The position numbers and the translations under genes were made by a program. From positions 372,001 to 436,000 of the forward strand of contig NZ_CP118610.1 in the NCBI RefSeq assembly GCF_028993555.1: a DNA stretch of 64,000 nt, read 5' to 3'. The notes beneath the pieces are model-generated. The model was not told where the DNA came from. It did no database searches and saw only the letters and a list, made by a program, of their open reading frames with translations. The stretch's first letter is position 1. Each line of letters starts with the position of its first letter. Below are positions 18,522 to 27,590 of the stretch, piece by piece. This stretch comes from Ensifer adhaerens. Lineage in GTDB: Bacteria > Pseudomonadota > Alphaproteobacteria > Rhizobiales > Rhizobiaceae.

Positions 18522-20285
18522 ATGGCCAACGAATCCATCATGCGCAGGCTCGCCGCCATCCTGGCTGCTGACGTCGTCGGCTACAGTCGGCTGATGGAGC
18601 GTGACGAGAAGAATACCTACACGCAACTCATGGCGCGCTGGAAAGAGGTGCTGGAGCCACTTGTCGCGAGCCATCAGGGTCGGGTCTTCAAGACGACAGG
18701 GGACGGGGTGCTCGTCGAGTTCTCCAGCGCCGTCAATGCGGTCGAATGTGCGGCAGCCCTTCAGCGGGCCATGGCGGCCGCAAACAGGGACGTTCCGGCG
18801 GACCAGGCCATCGTGCTGCGCGTCGGGGTCAACATGGGCGACATCATGGTCGCCGACAGTGACCTTTATGGCGATGGCGTCAACGTCGCGGCCCGGATAG
18901 AGGCGCTCGCCAGACCCGGCGGCGTGGCGATTTCGGACGGGGTGCACGAATATGTGCATGGCCGCATCGACCTCGAATTCATCGACAGCGGCCACCACGA
19001 GGTCAAGAACATCGAACGCCCGGTGCACATCTGGAGCTGGTCGCCGGATGAGTATGGGGACGCGCCTGCGAAGGTCGTTCCCGAAGCACCGCCGCAACTC
19101 CCGAGCCGGCCATCGATCGCCGTCCTGCCGTTCGACAACATGTCCGGCGATCCGGAACAGGGTTACTTCGCCGATGGTATCACCGAGGATATCATCACCG
19201 ATCTTTCGAAGGTCTCCGGTCTCTTCGTCATCGCCCGCAATTCCTCCTTCGCCTACAAGGGCAAGTCGCCCGACATCCGCCAGGTCAGTCGAGATCTCGG
19301 CGTTCGCTACGTGCTTGAAGGCAGCGTTCGCCGTGCCGCCAATCGCATCCGTATCAACGCCCAGATGATCGACGGCACGACAGGTGGTCATCTCTGGGCC
19401 GAGCGCTACGACCGCGGGATCGAAGACATCTTCGAAGTTCAGGACGAGGTGACCCGCACGATCGTCACTGCGCTCAAGGTGAAGCTGACCACCGGCGAGG
19501 AAGAGCGGCGTGAGGGCCGCAACAAGGTCGATCCGGAGGCCTATGACCTGCTCGTGCGCTCCCGTCAGGCGATCCTTAGGTTCGATGCGCGATCCTCCGC
19601 CGAGGCACGCAGTATGCTTGAGCGCGCCATTGCCATCGATCCGGGGCTTGCCGCCGCCTACGCCTCACTCTCGATCATCGCCTTGACCGACTATATCAAT
19701 CGCTGGAACGGTGGAGCGTTCGACAATGTGTCGCGTGCGCTCGAACTCGCCCAGAAGGCCATCGATACCGACGACAACGAGGCGCATGGCCATCACGCCC
19801 TGTCGCTGGCACTCTGCTGGGGACGACGTTTCGACGAGGCGGAACGTGCAGCGCAGCATATGCTGAAGCTCGATCCAAATTCCGCCAGCGGTCATACGGC
19901 GCTCGGCTCGATCCGAGATTTCCAGAGTCAGTTCGAGGAAGCGCTACCCTATTACACCCGGGCCCACAGGCTCGATCCGCAATTCGACCTGTCGCTGCAT
20001 TTCCTCGGACGGACCCTGCTCAATCTCGGCCGCTTCGACGAAGCCGAGATTGCCTTCAAGCGGCGGTTGGCCCTGGCGCCGCGCTCGGATATGACGCGTT
20101 TCTATCTTGCCTGCCTTTATGGTCGCACCGGGCGCGCCGAAGAAGCGCGGCGCTACTGGCATGAGGTCTTCGAGGTCAATCCGAGCTTCTCCATCGATCA
20201 TTTCAAGCGCGCGATGCCTTACAAGGATCCGACCGTGCTCAACCGTCTGATCGACGGCTTGCGCGAGGCCGGCATTTCGCTCTGA
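18522..20285 (+). CDS. Class III adenylate/guanylate cyclase with TolB-like and TPR domains
   Basis: 587 aa. The N-terminal cyclase homology domain (about 7-175) has the metal-binding pattern AADVVGYSRLM and the KTTGDGVLVEF loop. A TolB-N-like segment (about 195-330: PSIAVLPFDNMSGDPEQ to LEGSVRR) follows, then several tetratricopeptide repeats to the end. Soluble, without membrane segments. This is an expanded rhizobial cyclase family. It probably makes cAMP from ATP, while the TPR part serves protein contacts. The trigger is unknown. ATP versus GTP specificity is not settled by what I can see. Confidence 0.82.
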   Translation: MANESIMRRLAAILAADVVGYSRLMERDEKNTYTQLMARWKEVLEPLVASHQGRVFKTTGDGVLVEFSSAVNAVECAAALQRAMAAANRDVPADQAIVLRVGVNMGDIMVADSDLYGDGVNVAARIEALARPGGVAISDGVHEYVHGRIDLEFIDSGHHEVKNIERPVHIWSWSPDEYGDAPAKVVPEAPPQLPSRPSIAVLPFDNMSGDPEQGYFADGITEDIITDLSKVSGLFVIARNSSFAYKGKSPDIRQVSRDLGVRYVLEGSVRRAANRIRINAQMIDGTTGGHLWAERYDRGIEDIFEVQDEVTRTIVTALKVKLTTGEEERREGRNKVDPEAYDLLVRSRQAILRFDARSSAEARSMLERAIAIDPGLAAAYASLSIIALTDYINRWNGGAFDNVSRALELAQKAIDTDDNEAHGHHALSLALCWGRRFDEAERAAQHMLKLDPNSASGHTALGSIRDFQSQFEEALPYYTRAHRLDPQFDLSLHFLGRTLLNLGRFDEAEIAFKRRLALAPRSDMTRFYLACLYGRTGRAEEARRYWHEVFEVNPSFSIDHFKRAMPYKDPTVLNRLIDGLREAGISL

Positions 20286-20324
20286 CCCCTGCGCAAACGA
20301 CCGGGCTTCGCGGCCACTGGCTGG

Positions 20325-21206
20325 TCAGATGAAGATCTGGTGTTCCGCCGTTATCAACTCCTGCAGAAAGGCCACCACCGTGCGCACCCGCACGAGGTCG
20401 CGGGCACTTTCGTGATAGGTCGTCCAGTAGGCGCGGCGGATGGTCGTCTCCGGCAGGATGCGTTTGAGTTCCGGCGTGTGGCGGGCGATGTAGTTGTGCA
20501 GGATGCCGATACCGGCGCTGGAGCGCACTGCCTCCGTCTGGCCGGTGGCGCTGGAGATCTCGAACGACGCGTCCCAGCTGCGCATGATCTCGGCCGAGAA
20601 GTTCAGCGATGGGGTGAAGATCAGGTCCTCGACATAGCCGATGCGGCGATGGTCCCTGAGGTCATCGATCGTTTGCGGCGTGCCGTGCTTTTCGAGATAG
20701 TTCGACGAGGCGTAAAGGCCGAGCGTGTAGTCCGTGAGTTTTGAGGAAACGAGACGCCCCTGTTCCGGCCGCTCGATGGTAATCGCGATATCGGCCTCGC
20801 GCTGCGACAGCGAGAAGGACCGCGGCACCGGCACGAGCTGCAGTTTCAGTTCCGGATAGCGCGCGGTCAGGCGGCCGAGCCGGGGCGCCAGGAAAGAAAC
20901 GCCGAAGCCGTCGGGCGCGCCGATGCGCACAGTGCCGGCGATCGCCGTGTCGATCCGGCCGATCTGCGATTGTGCCGCCAGCATCTCGGTCTCCATCCGC
21001 TCTGCGGCCGTCAGGAAGATCTCGCCTTCGGCCGTCAGTTCGCATCCGTTCGGCCGGCGCACGAGAAGCCGCGTCTTCATCGCTTCCTCGAGCGCCGTCA
21101 CCCGGCGGCTGAGGGTCGCGTGGTTGAGACCGAGCCGTTTTGAGGCGGCGAGGATCTGGCCCGTGCGCGCGACGGCTAGAAACATTCTGACATCGTCCCA
21201 GTTCAT
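20325..21206 (-). CDS. LysR-family transcriptional regulator (divergent from mmsA)
   Basis: 293 aa from the ATG at 21206 (MNWDDVRMFLAVARTGQILA). The N-terminal winged helix-turn-helix (residues about 1-60, LGLNHATLSRRVTALEEAM) and LysR substrate-binding domain are clear. The open frame runs upstream to 21332, but the inner start matches the family N-terminus. It is divergent from methylmalonate-semialdehyde dehydrogenase and a likely regulator of it. No unambiguous T-N11-A operator was identified in the 128-bp gap. Confidence 0.83.
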   Translation of the reverse strand: MNWDDVRMFLAVARTGQILAASKRLGLNHATLSRRVTALEEAMKTRLLVRRPNGCELTAEGEIFLTAAERMETEMLAAQSQIGRIDTAIAGTVRIGAPDGFGVSFLAPRLGRLTARYPELKLQLVPVPRSFSLSQREADIAITIERPEQGRLVSSKLTDYTLGLYASSNYLEKHGTPQTIDDLRDHRRIGYVEDLIFTPSLNFSAEIMRSWDASFEISSATGQTEAVRSSAGIGILHNYIARHTPELKRILPETTIRRAYWTTYHESARDLVRVRTVVAFLQELITAEHQIFI

Positions 21207-21334
21207 AGTGTCGAGGCCTCGGTTTGCAGCCGTGGACTTTAATTTCTGCACAACGGTTGCTGAATATCGGAAATTGATTTGTTGAAATCGTAGTGCGATC
21301 ATGCCGCCACAATCAAGGTCTGGAGGAACCATCC

Positions 21335-22831
21335 ATGTACGAATTGGGTCATTTCATCGATGGCAAGCGCGTTGCCGGCAAGAGCGGCCGCGTCAGCAAC
21401 ATCTTTAACCCGGCAACCGGCGAAGTGCAGGGCACCGTGGCGCTCGCCAGCGACGCGGAACTGGCGGCAGCCGTCGAAAGCGCCAAGGCAGCGCAGCCGA
21501 AGTGGGCGGCCACCAACCCGCAGCGTCGCGCCCGCGTCTTCATGAAGTTCGTCGAGCTTCTGAACGCCAACATGAACGAGCTCGCCGAGATCCTCTCGCG
21601 CGAACACGGCAAGACGATCGAAGATGCCAAGGGTGACCTTATCCGCGGCCTCGAAGTCTGCGAATTCGTCATCGGCATTCCGCATCTGCAGAAGAGCGAA
21701 TTCACCGAAGGTGCCGGCCCCGGCATCGACATGTACTCGATCCGCCAGGCCGTCGGCATCGGCGCCGGTATCACACCGTTCAACTTCCCGGCGATGATCC
21801 CGATGTGGATGTTCGCCCCGGCGATCGCCTGCGGCAATGCCTTCATCCTGAAGCCGTCCGAGCGTGACCCATCCGTTCCGATCCGCCTTGCCGAACTGAT
21901 GATCGAAGCCGGCCTGCCGGCCGGCATCCTCAACGTCGTCAACGGCGACAAGGGCGCGGTCGACGCAATCCTGACGCATCCGGATATCGCTGCCGTCTCC
22001 TTCGTCGGCTCGACGCCGATCGCCCGCTACGTCTATGGCACCGCGGCGATGAACGGCAAGCGCGCCCAGTGCTTCGGCGGCGCCAAGAACCACATGATCA
22101 TCATGCCCGACGCCGACATGGACCAGGCCGCCAACGCGCTGATGGGTGCCGGCTACGGGTCGGCCGGCGAGCGCTGCATGGCGATCTCGGTCGCCGTGCC
22201 GGTCGGCGAAGACACCGCCAACCGCCTGATCGAGAAGCTGACGCCGATGGTCGAAAGCCTGCGCATCGGTCCCTATACCGACGACAAGGCCGACATGGGC
22301 CCGGTCGTCACCAAGGAAGCCGAACAGCGCATCAGAAGCCTCATCGACAGCGGTGTCGAACAGGGCGCCAAGCTCGTCGTCGACGGCCGCGACTTCAAGC
22401 TTCAAGGGTATGAGAAAGGCCACTTCATCGGCGGCTGCCTGTTCGACAACGTCACGCCCGACATGGACATCTACAAGACCGAAATCTTCGGACCGGTTCT
22501 CTCGGTCGTTCGCGCCAAGAACTACGAGGAAGCCCTCGATCTGCCGATGAAGCACGAATACGGCAACGGTGTCGCGATCTACACCCGCGACGGCGATGCT
22601 GCCCGCGACTTCGCCTCGCGCATCAACATCGGCATGGTTGGCGTCAACGTGCCGATCCCGGTTCCGCTCGCCTACCATTCCTTCGGCGGCTGGAAGTCCT
22701 CGTCCTTCGGCGACCTCAACCAGCACGGCCCGGACTCGATCAAGTTCTGGACCCGCACGAAGACGATCACCGAGCGCTGGCCCTCGGGCATCAAGGATGG
22801 TGCCGAGTTCGTCATGCCGACGATGAAATAA
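21335..22831 (+). CDS. mmsA: Methylmalonate-semialdehyde dehydrogenase (acylating)
   Basis: 498 aa from the ATG at 21335 behind TGGAGGA. Aldehyde dehydrogenase fold with the MMSDH signature GSAGERCMAIS carrying the catalytic Cys, cofactor-binding GITPFNFPAMIPMWM, and the C-terminal PVPLAYHSFGGWKSSSFGD block. It converts methylmalonate semialdehyde (valine and myo-inositol catabolism) to propionyl-CoA with NAD+ and CoA. Full family length. Monocistronic with its own terminator, and divergent from a LysR regulator. Confidence 0.92.
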   Translation: MYELGHFIDGKRVAGKSGRVSNIFNPATGEVQGTVALASDAELAAAVESAKAAQPKWAATNPQRRARVFMKFVELLNANMNELAEILSREHGKTIEDAKGDLIRGLEVCEFVIGIPHLQKSEFTEGAGPGIDMYSIRQAVGIGAGITPFNFPAMIPMWMFAPAIACGNAFILKPSERDPSVPIRLAELMIEAGLPAGILNVVNGDKGAVDAILTHPDIAAVSFVGSTPIARYVYGTAAMNGKRAQCFGGAKNHMIIMPDADMDQAANALMGAGYGSAGERCMAISVAVPVGEDTANRLIEKLTPMVESLRIGPYTDDKADMGPVVTKEAEQRIRSLIDSGVEQGAKLVVDGRDFKLQGYEKGHFIGGCLFDNVTPDMDIYKTEIFGPVLSVVRAKNYEEALDLPMKHEYGNGVAIYTRDGDAARDFASRINIGMVGVNVPIPVPLAYHSFGGWKSSSFGDLNQHGPDSIKFWTRTKTITERWPSGIKDGAEFVMPTMK

Positions 22832-22855
22832 CGGGATACGATATCCTCCCGCCTC

Positions 22856-22882
22856 AGGGCCTCCTTCGGGAGGCCCTTTTTT
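22856..22882 (+). terminator. Rho-independent terminator after mmsA
   Basis: AGGGCCTCC (22856-22864) and GGAGGCCCT (22869-22877) form a 9-bp stem with a TTCG tetraloop and a T-run. Confidence 0.93.
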
Positions 22883-23079
22883 GTTGCAATCGGAGACGCA
22901 GCACAACTAGTTTGAGAATCGCGGATGGCTGGCGCGAACATTGATCGGGCGCCAACCACTTGTTGTATTAGCTGGTGAGCGGGGGCACACCAAGCGGCTT
23001 ATTATTGATTATATTCAGTTGAAACAGGGCTGCGGATTCTAAAGCCGACTCCGCAGGGGATGGACCGAGGGGGCCCAGC

Positions 23080-24186
23080 ATGGTCGTAGCTGAAACGGCG
23101 TCGATTCAAGCGGCGCCGGCACGTGGGGTGTCGCGCGATTTTCACAGTTTCTCATTCACCGGAAGCGGCAAGGAGTATTTCGGCATCTGGATCGTCAACG
23201 TGTTTCTGACGATCGTGACGCTTGGCATCTATTCCGCTTGGGCGAAGGTCCGGCGCAACCGATACTTTTACGGAAGCACGGTTCTGCTCGGCCGTGCCTT
23301 CGAGTACCACGCCAAGGGCAAGCAGATCCTGATCGGGCGGGTGATCGTTTTCGGTTATCTGATCGCCTACAATCTCTTGCTGACCTTCGTTCCCATCGTC
23401 GGCATCGTCCTCGTCCTGCTTTCGCTCTTCTTCGTTCCCTGGCTGGTTGCCCGTGGATTGCGCTTCAACGCACGAGTGACGAGCTACCGCAACGTTCGCT
23501 TCGACTTCGTCGGCACCACGGGTGGCGCCTTCAAGGCCTTTATCCTCGGTGGCTTCCTTTCCGTAATCACATTGGGGTTGCTGACGCCGCTCGCGAGCCG
23601 TTGGGTGGGGCGCTACGTCGGCTCGAACATGCGCTTCGGCGGAAAGGCCTTTGACACGAACCCCGCGTTCGGCCCCCTTTATCGTGGTTTGTTTCTTGGC
23701 GTGGGGCTGGCGTTGGTCGTGGCGCTCGTTGTCTTGGCGATCGTGATGGGCACACTGCGCATGGCACCCGGCCTGTTCAACCCACCAGCCTTCAATCCGT
23801 CCGACATCCAAATCTGGCAATGGGTGATTGTTGTTGCCGGCTATCTGGCGACGGCGTGCCTCTACGGGATCGTGGCATTGTTTTACAGCGCGGCCGTGCG
23901 CAATGCGGTCTGGCGCTCGACGGTCTTTGACGGGAAACACAGGTTCTCCAGCCGTCTGTCACGGGGCCGCTACACCTTGATCGCCATCTCGAATCTTCTT
24001 GCCACAATCTTGACGCTGGGCCTGTTGCGTCCCTGGGCGGCGGTGCGCATGGCGCGCTACAAATGGACCTTGACGGGTGTGACCGTCGTTGGAGCCGTCG
24101 GAACGCTGATGAGCGAGATCGAAGCACAATCGTCCGCCGTTGGTGCAGAGTTCATGGATTTCGAAGGGTTCGATTTTGGCTTCTAG
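23080..24186 (+). CDS. DUF898 (YjgN-type) inner-membrane protein
   Basis: 368 aa with about seven membrane segments. Typical DUF898 features are the opening FHSFSFTGSGKEYFGIWIVNVFLT, GIYSAWAKVRRNRYFYGSTVL, and a second similar block near the C-terminus (TLGLLRPWAAVRMARYKW), so the protein looks like an internal repeat. The function of DUF898 proteins is not known to me. The coding end overlaps the start region of the M48 protease gene, so the two are very likely cotranscribed and coupled. Confidence 0.8.
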   Translation: MVVAETASIQAAPARGVSRDFHSFSFTGSGKEYFGIWIVNVFLTIVTLGIYSAWAKVRRNRYFYGSTVLLGRAFEYHAKGKQILIGRVIVFGYLIAYNLLLTFVPIVGIVLVLLSLFFVPWLVARGLRFNARVTSYRNVRFDFVGTTGGAFKAFILGGFLSVITLGLLTPLASRWVGRYVGSNMRFGGKAFDTNPAFGPLYRGLFLGVGLALVVALVVLAIVMGTLRMAPGLFNPPAFNPSDIQIWQWVIVVAGYLATACLYGIVALFYSAAVRNAVWRSTVFDGKHRFSSRLSRGRYTLIAISNLLATILTLGLLRPWAAVRMARYKWTLTGVTVVGAVGTLMSEIEAQSSAVGAEFMDFEGFDFGF

Positions 24187-25231
24187 CAGTACCGAGATTG
24201 CGCGTGGCGAATGGCATCCGGCCGGATCGAGCCACTCGGTGCCCTCACGGCTGGTGGAAGAGGGCGGCAGCCTGAAAGCGCTGGACGGATCGAGCACCGA
24301 ACTCGCAAGTGGCGTCTTTGCAGCCGTCGATATTTCCGACCGCGTCGGGGCGATTCCACGTCGTGTCGAGTTCGCAGACGGTTCGTTGTTCGAAACGCCG
24401 GACAACGAAGCCGTCGATCGTTTTCTGAAGCTGAAAGGCAGGGTTGACCACATCCACGAATGGGAGCGCTTCCGCCCGCGTCTCATTGCCGTCGTCGCGG
24501 CGACCATGCTTTGCGGCATCGCCATCTATCGCTACGCCGTGCCTGCGCTTGTCGAGGTTGCGGTGCTGGTCACGCCGCCGATCGTGCCGCAGATCATGTC
24601 GACCAGCACGATGGAAACGATGGACCGCACAGTGTTCAACCACACGCAGCTGACCGACGAACGGCAGAACCGGATCCGCGAGGGGTTCAGGGCGATTGTC
24701 ACTTTCTCCAATCGTGGCGAGGGCGGATACACACTCAACTTCCGCAAGGGCGGCGTGATCGGGCCGAATGCCTTTGCGCTGCCGGATGGCACGCTGGTCG
24801 TCACCGATGAGCTCATCGAGCTTGCCGGCGACGACACGGAAATGATTGTGGGCATTCTGGCGCATGAGATCGGCCACGTCGATCTCGAGCACAGTCTCCG
24901 GCAAATATACCGCGCCGCAGGCGTTGCCGGTCTTATCATGATGATCGGTGGCGACATCGGTTCCGGCGCTGAGGATATCCTGGTGCAAGGCGCCGGTCTT
25001 CTTTCGCTGTCCTATTCACGGGGCGCCGAAAGCGCTGCCGACAGGCATTCGGTCGAACTGATGCAGAAGGCGGGCAGGGATCCGACGGCGGCTGCGCGCT
25101 TCTTCGATTTGCTCGAAGAGAAGCTTGGCGATCACGGCGATACAAGCATCCTCTCGACGCATCCCGGTACGCCCGAGCGACGCAAGGCGATCCTTGACTA
25201 TGCGGCAGAGCTGCGTGCCAAGGCTCAATGA
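24176..25231 (+). CDS. M48-family membrane-associated zinc metalloprotease
   Basis: About 351 aa if started at the TTG at 24176, which overlaps the DUF898 stop. The open frame reaches back to an ATG at 24140. One membrane helix (LIAVVAATMLCGIAIYRYAVPALVEVAVLV) precedes the peptidase domain. Zinc ligands are in the HEIGH motif (GILAHEIGHVDLEH) and the downstream Glu of RGAESAADRHS. C-terminal STHPGTPERRKAI is typical of M48 enzymes such as LoiP/BepA that survey envelope proteins. It pairs with the upstream DUF898 protein, probably as one functional unit. Confidence 0.82.
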   Translation: MASSSTEIARGEWHPAGSSHSVPSRLVEEGGSLKALDGSSTELASGVFAAVDISDRVGAIPRRVEFADGSLFETPDNEAVDRFLKLKGRVDHIHEWERFRPRLIAVVAATMLCGIAIYRYAVPALVEVAVLVTPPIVPQIMSTSTMETMDRTVFNHTQLTDERQNRIREGFRAIVTFSNRGEGGYTLNFRKGGVIGPNAFALPDGTLVVTDELIELAGDDTEMIVGILAHEIGHVDLEHSLRQIYRAAGVAGLIMMIGGDIGSGAEDILVQGAGLLSLSYSRGAESAADRHSVELMQKAGRDPTAAARFFDLLEEKLGDHGDTSILSTHPGTPERRKAILDYAAELRAKAQ

Positions 25232-25321
25232 TACAGCACCTCTTCCTGGCGCATGCTTCATCCCGAAACGAAAACAGCGGGCCGATGGCCCGCCGCTCTT
25301 GTCTTGCGATTTGGAATTCGA

Positions 25322-26362
25322 TCAATCCTGCGGACCGTCGTTGTAGCCGACCTTGTCGACCAGTTCGGAAGCCTTCTTGCGGTTTCCGGCGATCTCGGCA
25401 AGCGGCAGTTCGTCCGGCTTGATCGTGCCGAAGGACTTGACGACCTCAGAGGGTTCCGCGCCCGGCAGAACCGGATATTCGAACACCTGCTCGGCGTAGA
25501 TCTTCTGGGCTTCGCCCTCCGACAGGAATTCCATCAGCTTCAGCGCGTTGTCCTTGTTCGGGGAATTCTTGGCAAGTGCCATGCCCGAGATGTTGACGTG
25601 CGTGCCGCGGTCCTTGGCGTTGGGGAAGAGCACCTTGATAGCGGCAGCCCATTCCTTCTGTTCCGGTTCCTTCTCGTTGGTCATCATCAGACCGACGTAG
25701 TAGGTGTTGCCGAGCGCGAGGTCGCATTCGCCGGCGAGGATCGCCTTGGCCTGGTCGCGGTCGCCGCCGTCGGGCTTCTTGGCGAGGTTGTTCTTCAGGC
25801 CGGTCAGCCACTTCTCGGTTTCGGCTTCGCCGTGATGAGCGATCATCGAGGCGAACAGGCCGATGTTATAGGAATGCTGGCCGTCGCGGGTGCAGATCTT
25901 GCCCTTCCACTTCGGATCGGCAAGTTCTTCATAGGTGATGTCGTCCTGGGCGACGCGATCCTTGGAAGCGTAGACGACGCGGCCGCGGGTGGTAAGCCCG
26001 AACCAGTTGCCATCAGGATCGCGGAAATGTGCCGGGATGTCCTTGTTGATCGTCTCGTTGACGACCGGCTGGGTGACACCTGCGTCCTTGGCTTCCGTCA
26101 GGCGGCTGATGTCGACCGTCAGGATCACGTCGGCCGGCGAGTTGGCGCCTTCGGCCTGGATGCGTTCGACGAGACCCTTGTCGAGGAAGAGCACGTTGGT
26201 GGTGATGCCGGTTTCCTTGGTGAAGGCGTCGAGCAGCGGCTTGATGAGATCGGGCTGTCGGTAAGAGTAGATGTTGACCTCACCGTCGGCCCAGGCGGCG
26301 CTCGTCGCCAGCAGGGTTGCCGTCAGGGACAGAACGCCCATCGCTGCTCTTGAAACGGACAT
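25322..26362 (-). CDS. fbpA: Ferric iron ABC transporter, periplasmic binding protein
   Basis: 346 aa from the ATG at 26362, with GGAGGAA close upstream. A signal peptide ends near TSAAWA-DGEVNIYSYRQP. The FbpA/FutA-type iron-coordinating tyrosines are represented by GNTYYVG. It binds Fe(III) in the periplasm for an FbpB-type permease. The candidate permease is 12 kb away at 11547, and no ATPase gene is in the window. Divergent from rirA, a common rhizobial arrangement that fits iron-repressed expression. I did not find a clean RirA operator in front of it. Confidence 0.87.
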   Translation of the reverse strand: MSVSRAAMGVLSLTATLLATSAAWADGEVNIYSYRQPDLIKPLLDAFTKETGITTNVLFLDKGLVERIQAEGANSPADVILTVDISRLTEAKDAGVTQPVVNETINKDIPAHFRDPDGNWFGLTTRGRVVYASKDRVAQDDITYEELADPKWKGKICTRDGQHSYNIGLFASMIAHHGEAETEKWLTGLKNNLAKKPDGGDRDQAKAILAGECDLALGNTYYVGLMMTNEKEPEQKEWAAAIKVLFPNAKDRGTHVNISGMALAKNSPNKDNALKLMEFLSEGEAQKIYAEQVFEYPVLPGAEPSEVVKSFGTIKPDELPLAEIAGNRKKASELVDKVGYNDGPQD

Positions 26363-26484
26363 CGCTTCCTCCATTTTCTTGTTTGAGCTAAGTTAACAAA
26401 ATCGCTCATCTTTCTGACCGCAGCGCCGTAAACAGTCAATCGGGAAACCGTAAACACTCAAGAAGAAGTGATTTTTCGAGCTTT

Positions 26485-26501
26485 TTGGAATTGTTCCAAA
26501 C
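26485..26501. promoter_or_regulatory. Irr box / iron control element over the rirA promoter
   Basis: TTTGGAA-TTG-TTCCAAA is a perfect 7-3-7 palindrome, matching the ICE/Irr-box pattern TTTRGAA-N3-TTCYAAA. It overlaps the -35-like TTGTTC (26492-26497) of a promoter whose -10 is CTATAT (26514-26519, 16-bp spacer), 51 bp upstream of the rirA start. The position predicts repression of rirA by Irr when iron is scarce. Confidence 0.82.
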
Positions 26502-26551
26502 TACGATCCGTCCTATATGATGGACTCGTGAACCTCTCGATGCCGGAGTGA

Positions 26552-27019
26552 ATGATGCGTCTGACGAAACAAACGAACTACGCGGTTCGCATGTTGATGT
26601 ACTGCGCCGCCAATGGCGAAAAGCTCAGCCGCATTCCCGAAATCGCCAGGGCCTATGGCGTTTCCGAGTTGTTTCTCTTCAAGATTCTGCAACCATTGAC
26701 CAAGGCCGGCCTGGTTGAGACCGTTCGCGGCCGCAACGGCGGCGTGCGTCTGCCGAAGCCCGCATCGGCCATCACGCTGTTTGATGTCGTCAAGGTCACG
26801 GAAGACAGCTTCGCGATGGCGGAGTGTTTTGAGGCGGGCGAGATCGACTGTCCGCTCGTCGACAGCTGCGGCCTCAATTCGGCACTGCGCAAGGCGCTGA
26901 ACGCGTTCTTCGAAGTGCTGCAGGGCTATACGATCGACGACCTCGTCAAGGCGCGTCCGCAGATCAACTTCCTGCTCGGCCTCGAAGAGACGAAGCGTCC
27001 GCAGACGACTGCTGCCTGA
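26552..27019 (+). CDS. rirA: Rhizobial iron regulator RirA (Rrf2 family)
   Basis: 155 aa. The Rrf2-type winged helix is at the N-terminus (MRLTKQTNYAVRMLMYCAAN, IPEIARAYGVSELFLFKIL). Three conserved cysteines (Cys91, Cys99, Cys105 in ECFEAGEIDCPLVDSC) bind the Fe-S cluster that senses iron. Holo-RirA represses iron-uptake genes when iron is sufficient. The divergent fbpA neighbour is a typical target. The gene is followed by a RIME-type repeat. Confidence 0.95.
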   Translation: MMRLTKQTNYAVRMLMYCAANGEKLSRIPEIARAYGVSELFLFKILQPLTKAGLVETVRGRNGGVRLPKPASAITLFDVVKVTEDSFAMAECFEAGEIDCPLVDSCGLNSALRKALNAFFEVLQGYTIDDLVKARPQINFLLGLEETKRPQTTAA

Positions 27020-27030
27020 CGATCCCAGAC

Positions 27031-27120
27031 CTACTGCATGTCTCCTGAAATCGACCTCTTGAGGAGACATGCAGCAAATCAAAGTGCTACCGCGTGCGTC
27101 TGATGAGACACGCGGCGCTG
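27031..27120 (+). repeat. RIME-type intergenic palindromic repeat, copy B
   Basis: About 90 bp, related to the element at 7166: CTACTGCATGTCTCC, then GGAGACATGCAGCAAATCAA, AGTGCTACCGCG and a terminal CGCGGCGCTG. The second palindrome is shorter than in copy A. It sits directly after rirA, convergent with the receiver-domain gene. Confidence 0.7.
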
Positions 27121-27127
27121 GCTGGCT

Positions 27128-27517
27128 TCACGCCTGCGGCAGATACTCCCGCAATATGAAATCGATCGCAGTCGGGTCGATCTCCGCCTTGTCGATGCGG
27201 AAGTCGGCACCATACTCTTCCAGACGCTGAAAATAGGAATCGGCGAGCGACGCCGAAATCACCCCGATCGGTCCGATGTAACCCTGATGCCGAAGCGCCG
27301 GCACGGTCTCGCGGAAGTCGAGCTGCGGCTGAAGTCGGTTGTCCAGAAGGATCATCGAAACCGGCTTGCCCGAGCGCAGGAACTCCAATGCGCTCTCCAT
27401 CGTCTGGCAATAGTGCAACTCGATTTCGATATTGCTCACCTTTCGGATCAAGGCGCGCAGGATCAGGTTTTCAGTCGGATCGTCGTCAACGAGCAGGATG
27501 TAAGCTTTTCGCGTCAT
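27128..27517 (-). CDS. Single-domain response regulator (receiver only)
   Basis: 129 aa from the ATG at 27517. It is a CheY-like receiver: acidic pocket ILLVDDDPTEN, phospho-acceptor Asp in MILLDNRL, conserved Ser/Thr in GVISAS, then a Lys in RIDKAEI. No output domain. It lies 73 bp downstream of the LuxR-type regulator on the same strand, so the two may be cotranscribed. The partner kinase is unknown. The upstream frame to 27652 overlaps the regulator's 3' end and is not needed. Confidence 0.78.
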   Translation of the reverse strand: MTRKAYILLVDDDPTENLILRALIRKVSNIEIELHYCQTMESALEFLRSGKPVSMILLDNRLQPQLDFRETVPALRHQGYIGPIGVISASLADSYFQRLEEYGADFRIDKAEIDPTAIDFILREYLPQA

Positions 27518-27590
27518 GACCGATACCCTTGCTGATTTGCAGGCGTCCTGTTTATTGGGCGTGGTGCAATGGAGTACTACGCAACGGCTA

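Noticed and set aside
26383..26415. TGAGC...GCTCA inverted repeat near the fbpA start as a RirA operator
   Set aside because: It does not fit the TGA-N9-TCA iron-responsive operator spacing, so I do not call it.
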